A stretch of 10,906 bases of DNA, taken from the NCBI GenBank assembly GCA_937948705.1, contig CALECF010000212.1, positions 1-10,906 on the forward strand. Direction: 5' to 3'. This document shows positions 1 to 7,033 of the stretch, one piece after another. Both the position numbers and the translations under genes were made by a program. This stretch comes from an uncultured Anaerosolibacter sp. Its GTDB lineage: Bacteria > Bacillota_A > Clostridia > Peptostreptococcales > Thermotaleaceae. Below the pieces are notes generated by a model. That model was not told the origin of the DNA and ran no database searches. It was given only the letters and a program-made list of their open reading frames with translations. Positions within the stretch are counted from its first letter, which is position 1. Every line of letters begins with the position of its first letter.

Positions 1-154
1 CAAGTTGAAAGGCAGTAAATATTTGTTCCTCACGGACTTCATATCCGTGTTCTGGGAGGATATCGTAAAAAACCTCCCCAATCCAATCGACCAATTTAAT
101 TGGAAATTCTTCTTTTCTCTGATAGTCAAAGAGTGCTTTTAGCCCTGCAGACAT
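1..154 (-). CDS. N-terminus of a probable DinG-type ATP-dependent helicase (partial)
   Basis: The first 51 codons of a minus-strand gene run off the left edge of the window. The start is ATG at 154-152, preceded by a strong ribosome binding site (AGGAGGGAACAAAGC then ATG). The visible protein begins MSAGLKALFDYQRKEEFP and continues with a segment ending in YEVREEQIFTAFQL. An aromatic residue, then R-x-x-Q, then a hydrophobic helix is the arrangement seen just upstream of Walker A in DinG/XPD-like superfamily 2 helicases, which unwind DNA and act in repair. The Walker motifs themselves lie outside the window, so the assignment rests on this short N-terminal resemblance. It lies 188 bp downstream of selO on the same strand. 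No clear terminator separates the two genes, so read-through is possible. Reading frame and start are secure; the family name is moderate. Confidence 0.6.
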   Translation of the reverse strand, partial: MSAGLKALFDYQRKEEFPIKLVDWIGEVFYDILPEHGYEVREEQIFTAFQL

Positions 155-342
155 GCTTTGTTCCCTCCTGCTTCAATATCTATTAATGATTGTGGATTTA
201 CTCTGGACGCGTGGCGCAGCATTCCACAGACTTAGTTTTATATTATCATTTTTAGTATGTTATCGTCTGCATTATTTTGTATTGCTTATTGATTTTCTAA
301 AAAACAGAAATAGCCGTCCCTTATTCTTTCGAATGTTTTAGA
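155..342. other. Intergenic region between the helicase and selO
   Basis: AT-rich spacer carrying the helicase ribosome binding site at its left end. On the minus strand an AATATAAA-like stretch near 235-245 could be a -10 box, but no convincing -35 accompanies it. At 314-321 the sequence CCGTCCCT matches the core of the inverted repeats of the mobile element at 7004-7941 and may be a decayed REP-like end. A plus-strand hydrophobic reading frame here lacks a ribosome binding site and is not called. Confidence 0.4.
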
Positions 343-1818
343 TCAGGTACCGCAAAAAGTTCGGTAAGGACCAGTTGATGGGGCAGGCAGTATGCAGTAA
401 TCAGCCTGTTCCGGAGAGTGGGCATACGGGCTTGAAAGAACGTCAAGCAGACGCTCCATTACACTGTAGTCCTCTTGTTTCACTGCGGCTTCTAGTGCGG
501 CTTCTACCCGATGGTTACGAGGGATTATCGCCGGATTGGAGGTACGCATCAATTGATGAGAGAAGGCTTTCGTTTCCTGTTGCCTACTTAATCTCGCCTG
601 CCAAAGCTCATTCCACTGAGCAAACTCTGTGGTGCCAAACAGGACCATATCCTCCCGTGTATCAAAAGTTAATGCACGGAAGGTATTGGTATAGTCCGCA
701 CCATACTTCTGCATCAGACTGAGAAGATCTTCAATAAGGGATTCATCCTGTATCTCTTCATTAAATATTCCTAGTTTTGCTCTCATTCCCGCGAGCCAAT
801 TGTGGTGATACAACTCAGTAAAATCCGAAATCGCATTCTGGGCAAGGTTGACAGCCTGATCCTGATTGACATGCAGCAGGGGCAATAGGGTTTCAGCAAA
901 TCGAGCAAGATTCCACGCGGCAATATTCGGTTGATTGCCATAGGCATAGCGTCCTTGACGGTCAATAGAACTGAATACCGTTGCTGGATCATAATTATCC
1001 ATAAAGGCGCATGGACCGTAATCGATAGTTTCTCCGCTAATAGTCATATTGTCGGTGTTCATCACCCCGTGGATAAAGCCAACCAGTTGCCATTTGGCAA
1101 TCAGCACAGCCTGACCCTTGATTACTTCCTGAAGTAGTGAAAGATAACGGTTCTCACCAGGTTCAACCTCTGGAAAATGCCGTTGTAGCGTATAATCAGC
1201 CAGGATTCTTAGATCCTCAACAGTTCCCCATTTTGAAACGTATTGAAAGGTGCCGACGCGTAGATGACTGGCAGCCACGCGTGTCAGAATCGCACCAGGT
1301 AAATGGGTTTCTCGGATTACTGACTCCCCGGTTGTCACCACCGCTAGGCTGCGGGTGGTAGGAATACCAAGAGCATGCATTGCTTCACTGATGATGTATT
1401 CCCGTAGCATTGGTCCAAGTGCTGCTCGACCATCTCCCCCGCGGGAATAGGGCGTTCTACCTGAACCCTTGAGCTGAATATCAAACCGTTCACCTAAAGG
1501 CGTAATCTGTTCGCCAAGCAACAGCGCTCGGCCGTCCCCTAACATCGTAAAATGTCCAAATTGATGCCCCGCATACGCTTGGGCAAGGGGCAAAGCACCT
1601 TCAGGAATCCGGTTGCCAGCAAGCACCGCTACGCCATCTTTGCTTTGCAGCCCCTGAACGTTCAACCCCAGGGATGTTACCAATGGATGATTAAGAATGA
1701 TCAACTTCGGTGAGGATACAGCAACTGGGTCGTGGTGGGCAAAAAATGATTCCGGTAGACGGGCATAACTGTTATCTAAGTTCCATCCCATATCTATTAT
1801 TGCATTTCCCTTTGTCAT
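343..1818 (-). CDS. selO: Protein adenylyltransferase SelO (YdiU family)
   Basis: SelO is a pseudokinase-fold enzyme that transfers AMP from ATP to protein Ser/Thr/Tyr residues, linked in bacteria and mitochondria to redox control. The protein is 491-492 residues, the usual full length. Visible family marks, numbered from the first [15 protein letters not shown] near the N-terminus (12-23); the nucleotide-binding [17 protein letters not shown] (117-133, Lys118); HGVMNTDN (251-258) with the probable catalytic Asp257 and metal ligand Asn258; DYGPCAFMD with Asp267 as second metal ligand; and a C-terminal TFCGT, where Cys490 sits at the position occupied by selenocysteine in animal SelO. Two adjacent ATGs exist at 1821 and 1818. 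The AAGGAG site lies 2 nt from the first and 5 nt from the second, so 1818 is preferred. GC is about 50% in sampled 60-bp lines (30/60 at 421-480; 31/60 at 1501-1560), well above the right-hand genes, which suggests transfer or a different genomic origin. Confidence 0.96.
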   Translation of the reverse strand: MTKGNAIIDMGWNLDNSYARLPESFFAHHDPVAVSSPKLIILNHPLVTSLGLNVQGLQSKDGVAVLAGNRIPEGALPLAQAYAGHQFGHFTMLGDGRALLLGEQITPLGERFDIQLKGSGRTPYSRGGDGRAALGPMLREYIISEAMHALGIPTTRSLAVVTTGESVIRETHLPGAILTRVAASHLRVGTFQYVSKWGTVEDLRILADYTLQRHFPEVEPGENRYLSLLQEVIKGQAVLIAKWQLVGFIHGVMNTDNMTISGETIDYGPCAFMDNYDPATVFSSIDRQGRYAYGNQPNIAAWNLARFAETLLPLLHVNQDQAVNLAQNAISDFTELYHHNWLAGMRAKLGIFNEEIQDESLIEDLLSLMQKYGADYTNTFRALTFDTREDMVLFGTTEFAQWNELWQARLSRQQETKAFSHQLMRTSNPAIIPRNHRVEAALEAAVKQEDYSVMERLLDVLSSPYAHSPEQADYCILPAPSTGPYRTFCGT

Positions 1819-2137
1819 CATATCTCCTTCTTTTCATTTGTCTTTTTGTATCCTAGTTCTTTCTTTTACATAAACAAAATTCACAATCACTCTATACTAT
1901 TTTTAACTATCTGCTTTATATAGCAACACAAGGCAGTCCCTTTTAGTGTCTACTTCTGTAAATTTATTATACCCCTTTCACACATAGATGACACTCTTTG
2001 AATACACCATTACTCCCTAAATTTCAAAACTATCGTAAAATAAAAAATACCAAGATTTAACTCATGGTATTTTTTATGTGGAAAGCTGCATTTTAGAAGC
2101 GAGAGATTATACTTGATAACACCCAAAGTTCATGGGC
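1819..2137. other. Intergenic region upstream of selO
   Basis: Spacer of about 320 bp that must hold the selO promoter (minus strand) and the end of the nitroreductase transcript. Composition drops to AT-rich directly outside selO. TATA-like stretches occur near 1890-1920, but I found no -35/-10 pair with good spacing. The one clear element is the hairpin terminator at 2042-2075. No reading frame here deserves a gene call. Confidence 0.45.
2042..2075 (-). terminator. Rho-independent terminator of the nitroreductase gene
   Basis: A perfect 11-bp inverted repeat (AAAAAATACCA at 2042-2052, TGGTATTTTTT at 2065-2075) surrounds a 12-nt loop. The outer A/T tracts make it potentially bidirectional. 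It lies 62 bp beyond the nitroreductase stop and upstream of selO, so it most likely ends the nitroreductase transcript and insulates selO. Confidence 0.75.
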
Positions 2138-2875
2138 TTAATAAATTGTATATTGCGCAATCTCTATCTGCTCTGCATCAGACCTTTGCTCCTCACACAG
2201 CATTCTTTTGAATTCATATTGATTGTGCCTCAAAGCAATTTCCATAAAACAAAGGAATATTCCCATATCAATGGAATTATAAAATGGAAGCTTTGCCTTA
2301 GGAATAATCGAACGTACATCTGTTGAACGAAAGATTTGGATATATTCATTCTCGCAGACTACACGCCAAGGTTGGGAATTGCAGGCACTGGGAGCAAACC
2401 TGACAATATCTGTAACATTCGGTATGTGTTCGCCACTCCAAATTATTTCTAAATCCTTACGTTTTGCTTTTGTATAATCTTTCCTAAATTCTTCCGGTCG
2501 ACCTTTCCCGAAAGCCAGCATAATTACATAGTCAAGTCCATCATACTGCAACTTATCAGGTTTTCCCATGCCATACCAGCACACACCAATATTATGTGAT
2601 GCCATCCAGAGATCAAATTGCTCCAGAATGTATCCGACATTTACTAGATAGTTCTCTTTTTGTTCACTATACACCAGAAGGCAGTATTCACCACGCTTAC
2701 ATGTTGTTTGCTCACGTTTAACAATCCTATACTTTATATTTATATCATGCAATAATGGTAAAACTTTATTAAGGTGCTGCTCAATTTTTTGCAATTCCTC
2801 TATAGAAAGTACCAGGGTATCATCAAAGCGTCTGAACGACTTGCGTTTAAAGATCATGTCATATAAATTATACAA
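2138..2875 (-). CDS. Nitroreductase family protein, TM1586 type
   Basis: Probable FMN-dependent NAD(P)H oxidoreductase of the nitroreductase fold, cytosolic; the physiological substrate is not evident. Near the N-terminus YDMIFKRKSFRRF gives the basic/serine motif that binds FMN phosphate. In the second half RFAPSACNSQPWRV (162-175 counted from the GTG at 2884) is the typical nitroreductase A-P-S-x-x-N-x-Q-P-W motif. In between, GYILEQFDLWMASHNIGVCW resembles the dimer/FMN region. This order and a length of about 245 residues fit the TM1586-type branch rather than NfsA/NfsB. Start choice: a GTG at 2884 lies inside the likely Shine-Dalgarno AGGCGGTGA and cannot use it. A TTG at 2875-2873, 5 nt beyond that site, gives LYNLYDMIFKRKSF and is preferred. 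The next in-frame ATG (2857) is too far away. It appears monocistronic, with a terminator downstream. Confidence 0.85.
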   Translation of the reverse strand: MYNLYDMIFKRKSFRRFDDTLVLSIEELQKIEQHLNKVLPLLHDINIKYRIVKREQTTCKRGEYCLLVYSEQKENYLVNVGYILEQFDLWMASHNIGVCWYGMGKPDKLQYDGLDYVIMLAFGKGRPEEFRKDYTKAKRKDLEIIWSGEHIPNVTDIVRFAPSACNSQPWRVVCENEYIQIFRSTDVRSIIPKAKLPFYNSIDMGIFLCFMEIALRHNQYEFKRMLCEEQRSDAEQIEIAQYTIY

Positions 2876-3210
2876 AATATTCACCGCCTTTGTTTACGAT
2901 ATACTCAAAGGGTAATAGATTATAAAATTATTATCAACATAATTTTTAAAATTTTATTAAAACACCATTATATTCTGTCGATTAATTCCTCTTAACATCG
3001 AATGATATACTCCATTATTACTTTTTATCCGTGCTTATCGTGGCATCATCGTCACCTTAAGTCCAATATATTAGTTATGAAGGAGAGGGACAATGCACCT
3101 GTCCCCCCCGTCCCCTCTATGCTTTTTATTTACATATGCTCAAAATATAGGTTTTGATAGAAAGATGCTACTGATACACAGATATAATAGGTACTAGATT
3201 CTCCTTTAGA
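2876..3210. other. Intergenic region between nitroreductase and oxidoreductase
   Basis: AT-rich spacer. Its left end holds the nitroreductase Shine-Dalgarno (minus strand, AGGCGGTGA) and a TATAAT-like box near 2920. The only region of unusual composition is the GC-rich hairpin cluster at 3085-3117, listed separately. A weak AT-rich inverted repeat (TCAAAA at 3140, TTTTGA at 3152) lies about 55 bp beyond the oxidoreductase stop but lacks the GC stem of a real terminator. No gene is visible. Confidence 0.4.
3085..3117. repeat. REP-like GC-rich hairpin
   Basis: GGGACA (3087-3092) and TGTCCC (3100-3105) form a perfect 6-bp stem around a 7-nt loop. Immediately after comes a C-run and a second copy of the arm, GTCCCCTC (3110-3117), which can pair instead with GAGGGAC at 3085-3091, allowing two competing stems. 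It is an island of G/C in AT-rich intergenic DNA. The GGGAC/GTCCC core is shared with the ends of the transposase element at 7004-7941, so a REP-type relic mobilised by such transposases is a reasonable reading, though not proven. Confidence 0.55.
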
Positions 3211-4728
3211 TTAGGAAGTTGTTTCTATATCACTTTTTGAAGTTAACCAAGCAGTAAACCTTTTTCTGTCTTTTTTACAAACAATCTGAGCCAGATCTCT
3301 TCCACTTTTAAATGCATTAGGTACTCCTCCACCCGGCTCCACCCACTGACCAATCATAAAAAAATTCTTTAATCCAGGTAGTTCCTTTTTAAAAGGATTT
3401 GCCTTAAATATATTCTCATTGGCCCAGCCTTGTATGGAACCTTTCCAGTTTCCCGTATATCTTATATAGGTTGCAGGTGTTGCAACATCAATCATTTCAA
3501 TAGTGCTCTTTATATCTCCAATTTTTCTGTCAAGTATGCTAATTAAATCTTCTGCTATATTTTTCTTTTCCATTTGATATTTTTCTTTATCTATATTTCT
3601 TAAAGTTGACCAATACTCTCCATTTTTAGTGTCTAGTTGAATAACTAACAATGTCTTGTTCTCTGGTGCCAATCCCTTCACATCATTATATATTAATATA
3701 TCAAAGGAGTTGTATTCACTACCATCACTGATACTATACGGGGATGACAAAACAATCTTTACCGTATGGGGCCAATCTTCAAAAGTATTGTTAACACCTA
3801 ACGAAACCTGTATTTTAGAAGGATTTAAGTTTGCCTTATGATACTCTTTTTTTACTATCTCACTTATGTACTTTCCCTCAAGCAAATCAAAAACTGTAGC
3901 TTTTCCATCAGTAGCTGAAACAACAATATCCGCATAATGTTTTTCACCATTCTGTAGTACAATTCCAACAGCACGATTATCTTCAATCAAAACTTTGCAT
4001 ACTTTGCTCTTGTAGTGTACTTTCCCTCCATAGACAAGGTACTTTTTCTCAAAAAGCTTAGAAAATTCCAAGGACCCGATAGTTGGATATCCACAACGCT
4101 TTAAATCCATTTCTGATAAGATAAACATTTCAAACAGTATTGGTGATGAAAAATGTTTAACTACATCCTGCATCAGAGGATTTTTGAAACGCTTTGAGAA
4201 CTCCTGCGCTGAGACATTAACCCATTTTTTCATAACAGGGATAAGGGGTAATGCCGTTAGCATTTTAAGCTTTCCTTGAAGATCTAAGAACTCTTTTGGC
4301 TTATCAAAGGACATTTGAATAGATTGAATTCTTTTTATATCCCTAATAAATTCGGAGATAACAACCTTATCCTCTGAGGCTATTTCTATCATGCTTTTTT
4401 GAAGTTTATCTAAATTTGCATATTGAATAAATTTCCTACCTTTTTCTAAAAGATATAGATGTTTTATATCCGCATCTACAAACTCTAACTTATCCATTTC
4501 AATCAATTCATTCCAATGTCTATAAAGAGGGTGTGTGGAAGATGAACCTAAAAGCCCATGTATACATCCTTCTATTAAGTAGCCCTCTCTACTCCAAGCA
4601 GTACATAACCCCCCTGGTACGCTATGAGCTTCAAAAATTTCTGTATCATACCCATTAATTTGAAGATAACAACCTGCTGACAAGCCTGCAATTCCAGCAC
4701 CAACAATTATAGCTTTCTTTTTAATCAT
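3211..4728 (-). CDS. FAD-dependent oxidoreductase, phytoene desaturase-like
   Basis: A 505-residue flavoprotein of the CrtI/phytoene-dehydrogenase-like amine oxidase superfamily. The N-terminal Rossmann motif is IIVGAGIAGLSAG (7-19, G10-x-G12-x-x-G15). The ribose-binding acidic residue Glu33 follows in IFEAHSVPGGLC, together with the conserved PGG. The C-terminal FAD signature is FFMIGQWVEPGGGVPNAF (about 456-473), which closes over the flavin in CrtI-type enzymes. Length matches the family. No carotenoid synthesis genes (crtB, crtM, idi) are nearby, so a carotenoid substrate cannot be claimed; related proteins act as retinol saturases, desaturases and isomerases, and many clostridial ones are unassigned. 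The start ATG at 4728 follows a run of seven G residues with 3-4 nt spacing, an atypical ribosome binding site. There is no obvious operon partner, with large spacers on both sides. Confidence 0.85.
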   Translation of the reverse strand: MIKKKAIIVGAGIAGLSAGCYLQINGYDTEIFEAHSVPGGLCTAWSREGYLIEGCIHGLLGSSSTHPLYRHWNELIEMDKLEFVDADIKHLYLLEKGRKFIQYANLDKLQKSMIEIASEDKVVISEFIRDIKRIQSIQMSFDKPKEFLDLQGKLKMLTALPLIPVMKKWVNVSAQEFSKRFKNPLMQDVVKHFSSPILFEMFILSEMDLKRCGYPTIGSLEFSKLFEKKYLVYGGKVHYKSKVCKVLIEDNRAVGIVLQNGEKHYADIVVSATDGKATVFDLLEGKYISEIVKKEYHKANLNPSKIQVSLGVNNTFEDWPHTVKIVLSSPYSISDGSEYNSFDILIYNDVKGLAPENKTLLVIQLDTKNGEYWSTLRNIDKEKYQMEKKNIAEDLISILDRKIGDIKSTIEMIDVATPATYIRYTGNWKGSIQGWANENIFKANPFKKELPGLKNFFMIGQWVEPGGGVPNAFKSGRDLAQIVCKKDRKRFTAWLTSKSDIETTS

Positions 4729-5031
4729 ATTCCCCCCCTAGCTCAACTAGTGTAAACTAAGATTAGACTTTTAGTTTCATTTCATACACTCGTAATTCTC
4801 AATCCTTTGTAAAAAGATAAAATAAGTTTATATCGTTTCCACTCTATCATTTTTCAATTATATCACACCCATATATTTTCTATGTGAGGGATCCGGAGTT
4901 TATTATTTCGCTAAGTAGCCACACAAAATTCACTATCCTTTAGCAAATTCATGTTGTTTTGCGTAATTATATCCCCATGGGCGTAAAACATATTGTCTAC
5001 ATTATTCTAGAGAAACATAAATTACCCAAGT
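4729..5031. other. Intergenic region upstream of the FAD oxidoreductase
   Basis: About 300 bp without a gene. It should carry the oxidoreductase promoter and leader (minus strand). A perfect 7-bp inverted repeat (AAACTAA at about 4754, TTAGTTT at about 4771, 10-nt loop) and a small CTAG-TTGAG-CTAG hairpin sit in the leader just upstream of the G-rich ribosome binding site and could influence translation. I found no well-spaced promoter boxes. Confidence 0.35.
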
Positions 5032-5058
5032 AAAAAGGACTAGATTCCCCCTAGTCCT
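5032..5058 (-). terminator. Rho-independent terminator, minus strand
   Basis: On the minus strand AGGACTAG (5058-5051) pairs perfectly with CTAGTCCT (5043-5036) around a 7-nt loop and runs into TTTT (5035-5032), a standard intrinsic terminator. It lies about 300 bp beyond the AraC-family stop at 5359. Either the AraC transcript has a long 3' tail, or the stretch 5059-5358 produces its own RNA ending here. Confidence 0.75.
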
Positions 5059-5358
5059 CTGGTTCCAACCTATTTCTTCTCCATTAACACACCATGCATG
5101 TGAAGCGTGTTGTGTTCTAGGTAGCATATACAGAATTCTATTGTAATATTAGCATGACAAAGAACCGTCACCTGTCATATTGCATGGAACTCTTTGATAC
5201 CAAGCTACTTTCGCTCTATCAACACCACACACGCAACGTGTGTTTTGATAAAAAAAGGATAATATATCGCAGAAGTAATGTGGATATCCCCCTAAGACCC
5301 CCTTTGGCTTTAGTGGAGTACCTTCATAGAGAGGCTTAAAGTAAGTATCATTAAATTT
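5059..5358. other. Gene-poor stretch with several hairpins, possible mobile-element remnant
   Basis: Contains at least three inverted repeats: AACACA (5086-5091) with TGTGTT (5111-5116); ATGACA (5154-5159) with TGTCAT (5173-5178), whose loop contains AAGAACCGTC, identical to ten bases of the transposase element's inverted repeat; and a strong hairpin TATCAA + ACACACG (5217-5233) with CGTGTGT + TTGATA (5237-5250). Further right, CTAAGACCCCCTTTGG (from 5291) is followed by a CTTTAG...GTGGAGTAC pattern that is loosely like right ends of IS200/IS605 elements. A plus-strand frame of 61 codons crosses these hairpins, but it has no ribosome binding site and no recognisable domain. I read the stretch as decayed repeat/mobile DNA or a structured RNA, not a protein gene. 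Confidence 0.4.
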
Positions 5359-6234
5359 CTATTTCCTTTTAATAACCGGTATCCATATTTCACTTTTGAA
5401 TTGTGGTGAAGTCACATCTTTATTCTCATTCCACAAAATCTCTGGTCCTTCTGCTATTTCATAATTTGAAGATGGAAACCATTCAGAATAAATACGTCCC
5501 CAGACATTTTGAAGTGTCTCTGGAAATGGCCCTACTGCTTCGAATACAGCCCATGTTGAAGCTACAACTCTAAGTTCTGCTAGATCACTTGGGCATTCAT
5601 TTTTTGTTGCTACACCAATATAATGATCAAGCTCTCCCTTTTCTTCCATTCTATCTTCCGAAAAGTTTGTAGATGCACTAAGCAATCCTATAGGCTCTAC
5701 ATTAGATAACTCCTTAAGTTTACTGATTATTTCACCATCTAAGCTTTTCCACATTGCAGAAATCTCTGGATTTACTCCATTGAAAATAATAGGCACCCTT
5801 TTCTTAATACCAACTATGCTAAATGCTTCTTTTTCTTCGATTCGATAGTTCATTTCATTTCCTCCTTTTATTGATAATTGGAATGTCATTCTCGGATACG
5901 CTTTTAGCGATTGACCATTGTTTCTGGCTTCAGAAGGAGTTATCCCATGTAACCCTTGAAAAGCTCTTGTAAAAGAGTCTGCTGAGCTGTATCCATATTT
6001 TACAGCAACATCAATAACTCTTATGTTACTCTTATTAAGTTCAAATGCTGCAAGTGTAAGTCGTCTACGTCGAATGTACTCTGATAGCGTAACACCAGCA
6101 AGGAAAGAGAACATCCTTTGAAAATGATATTCTGAGCACAAAGCTATCCTTGCAACTTCTTTCAAATCAATATCATTTGTAAGATTTTCTTCAATATAAC
6201 TAAGCGCTTCATTCATTCTTTTAAGCGAATCCAT
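5359..6234 (-). CDS. AraC-family regulator with GyrI-like effector-binding domain
   Basis: A 291-residue transcription factor. Residues 1-105 are an AraC-type double helix-turn-helix: the first around [22 protein letters not shown] (21-42), the second around [22 protein letters not shown] (71-92), followed by the family signature [10 protein letters not shown]. Residues 128-291 form a GyrI/Rob-like small-molecule-binding domain, starting [20 protein letters not shown] and containing the GELDHYIGV and [18 protein letters not shown] strands typical of that fold. Such proteins (Rob, BmrR and SAV-type domains) bind amphipathic or cationic drugs and activate resistance genes. The start at 6234 has an ideal AGGAGG, 8-nt spacing. 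The acetyltransferase gene lies 94 bp upstream on the same strand with no terminator between, so cotranscription and control of that gene are likely inferences. A strong internal start precedes the effector domain. Confidence 0.93.
   Translation of the reverse strand: MDSLKRMNEALSYIEENLTNDIDLKEVARIALCSEYHFQRMFSFLAGVTLSEYIRRRRLTLAAFELNKSNIRVIDVAVKYGYSSADSFTRAFQGLHGITPSEARNNGQSLKAYPRMTFQLSIKGGNEMNYRIEEKEAFSIVGIKKRVPIIFNGVNPEISAMWKSLDGEIISKLKELSNVEPIGLLSASTNFSEDRMEEKGELDHYIGVATKNECPSDLAELRVVASTWAVFEAVGPFPETLQNVWGRIYSEWFPSSNYEIAEGPEILWNENKDVTSPQFKSEIWIPVIKRK
5851..5868 (-). promoter_or_regulatory. Internal ribosome binding site and start for the GyrI-like domain
   Basis: Inside the AraC gene the minus strand reads AAAGGAGG (5868-5861), then 7 nt, then in-frame ATG (5853-5851), coding Met128. 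This is an ideal Shine-Dalgarno and spacing, and it falls exactly at the linker before the effector-binding domain. It could yield a separate 164-residue ligand-binding protein from the same mRNA. An out-of-frame ATG-AAA-TGA overlaps the start. Confidence 0.6.
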
Positions 6235-6328
6235 TTTTATGACCTCCTCTCATCAATAGAATAGCAGAAACTGAAACGATCTATCCGACATTTCTTGCCC
6301 CATTGTGTAGGGTTAATTCTTTTAAATA

Positions 6329-6964
6329 TTAATCAGCATTTAAGGTGTCTAACCCATCTCCTGATGTTAATTTTTCAAGGTTATTAAATATCTTCTCTTC
6401 GTCCCAATTCCACCATTTAAGCTTTAACAATAATTCTATTTTTTCATCGCTAAAGCGTTTCTTGATAAATTTAGCTGGATTCCCACCATATATTGTATAT
6501 GGTTCAACATTTTTTACTACAGTTGAGTTAGCCGCAATAATCGCACCGTCACCAATTTTAACACCTGGCATAATGGTTACATTCTGACCTATCCAGACAT
6601 CATTGTCAATCACCGTATCTCCCTTAAAGGGTAGTTGTTCTACTGTAGGAGTAACCTTTTCCCATCCGCCACCAAAAATATTAAAGGGGTAGGTTGTTAT
6701 GCCATCCATTTTATGATTTGCTCCGTTCATAATGAATTTAACGCCCTCTGCTATTGCGCAAAATTTACCTATTATTAGCTTATCTCCTAGAAATTCATAA
6801 TGATGCTCTATATTATCATGAAATTTCTCAGGAGACTTCTTATTATCACTATAATAAGTATATTCTCCAATCTCTACATTGGTCTGTTTAGGTAAATTAC
6901 TTATATAACAAACCGTTTTGATGTTTTCATTTGGATATAGCTTTTTCTTATCTGGTCCTATCAT
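6329..6964 (-). CDS. Vat/CatB-type xenobiotic O-acetyltransferase
   Basis: A 211-residue left-handed beta-helix (hexapeptide repeat) acetyltransferase of the Vat / CatB family, which transfers acetyl from acetyl-CoA to streptogramin A or chloramphenicol. Visible family blocks: EIGEYTYYSD (31-40); GDKLIIGKFCAIAEGVKFIMNGANHKMDG (60-88), with His84 at the catalytic position; WEKVTP; GDTVIDNDVWIGQNVTIMPGVKIGDGAIIAA (115-145), the hexapeptide core; and GGNPAKFIKKRFSDE, the acetyl-CoA region. The TYPFNIF/GWEK context is closer to Vat than to classical CatB, but chromosomal members of unknown substrate are common, so resistance is not established. Start ATG at 6964 has AAAGGAG with 10-nt spacing. 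Only 39 bp separate it from the transposase element, so any native promoter upstream was displaced; expression may depend on read-through from the transposase or glycosyltransferase. Confidence 0.88.
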   Translation of the reverse strand: MIGPDKKKLYPNENIKTVCYISNLPKQTNVEIGEYTYYSDNKKSPEKFHDNIEHHYEFLGDKLIIGKFCAIAEGVKFIMNGANHKMDGITTYPFNIFGGGWEKVTPTVEQLPFKGDTVIDNDVWIGQNVTIMPGVKIGDGAIIAANSTVVKNVEPYTIYGGNPAKFIKKRFSDEKIELLLKLKWWNWDEEKIFNNLEKLTSGDGLDTLNAD

Positions 6965-7003
6965 AGAGTACTCGCTCCTTTCAGCCTTTTATATTTTTCT
7001 TTA

Positions 7004-7033
7004 AGAAATTTAGGGACGGTTCTTGAATTGAAT
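7004..7033 (+). repeat. Left inverted repeat of the transposase element
   Basis: 30 bp identical to the reverse complement of 7912-7941. Its inner base overlaps the transposase stop codon (TAA, 7035-7033). Contains GGGACGG, the core shared with scattered relics elsewhere in the window. Confidence 0.9.

Noticed and set aside
153..341. Hydrophobic 62-codon plus-strand frame that could be a membrane peptide
   Set aside because: No Shine-Dalgarno precedes its ATG, it overlaps the start of the helicase gene on the other strand, and hydrophobicity is expected from T-rich plus-strand DNA.
344..358. Selenocysteine at the SelO C-terminus
   Set aside because: The codon at the relevant position is a normal cysteine codon, followed by Gly-Thr and a stop; bacterial SelO usually has Cys here.
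375..1361. Several plus-strand reading frames opposite selO
   Set aside because: They lie antisense to a well-supported selO gene, have no ribosome binding sites and no recognisable domains; they are shadows of the higher-GC coding sequence.
1927..1943. ACAAGGCAGTCCC upstream of selO as another REP-like end
   Set aside because: It only loosely resembles the transposase repeat core and has no hairpin; too weak to call.
4880..4891. 12-mer CTATGTGAGGGA shared in inverted orientation with 10709-10720
   Set aside because: In about 11 kb, 12-base matches on either strand are expected by chance; no flanking similarity was seen.
5154..5339. Plus-strand 61-codon frame ending in LALVEYLHREA
   Set aside because: Its start lies inside a REP-like hairpin, it has no ribosome binding site, and its codons run through several inverted repeats; no family is recognised.
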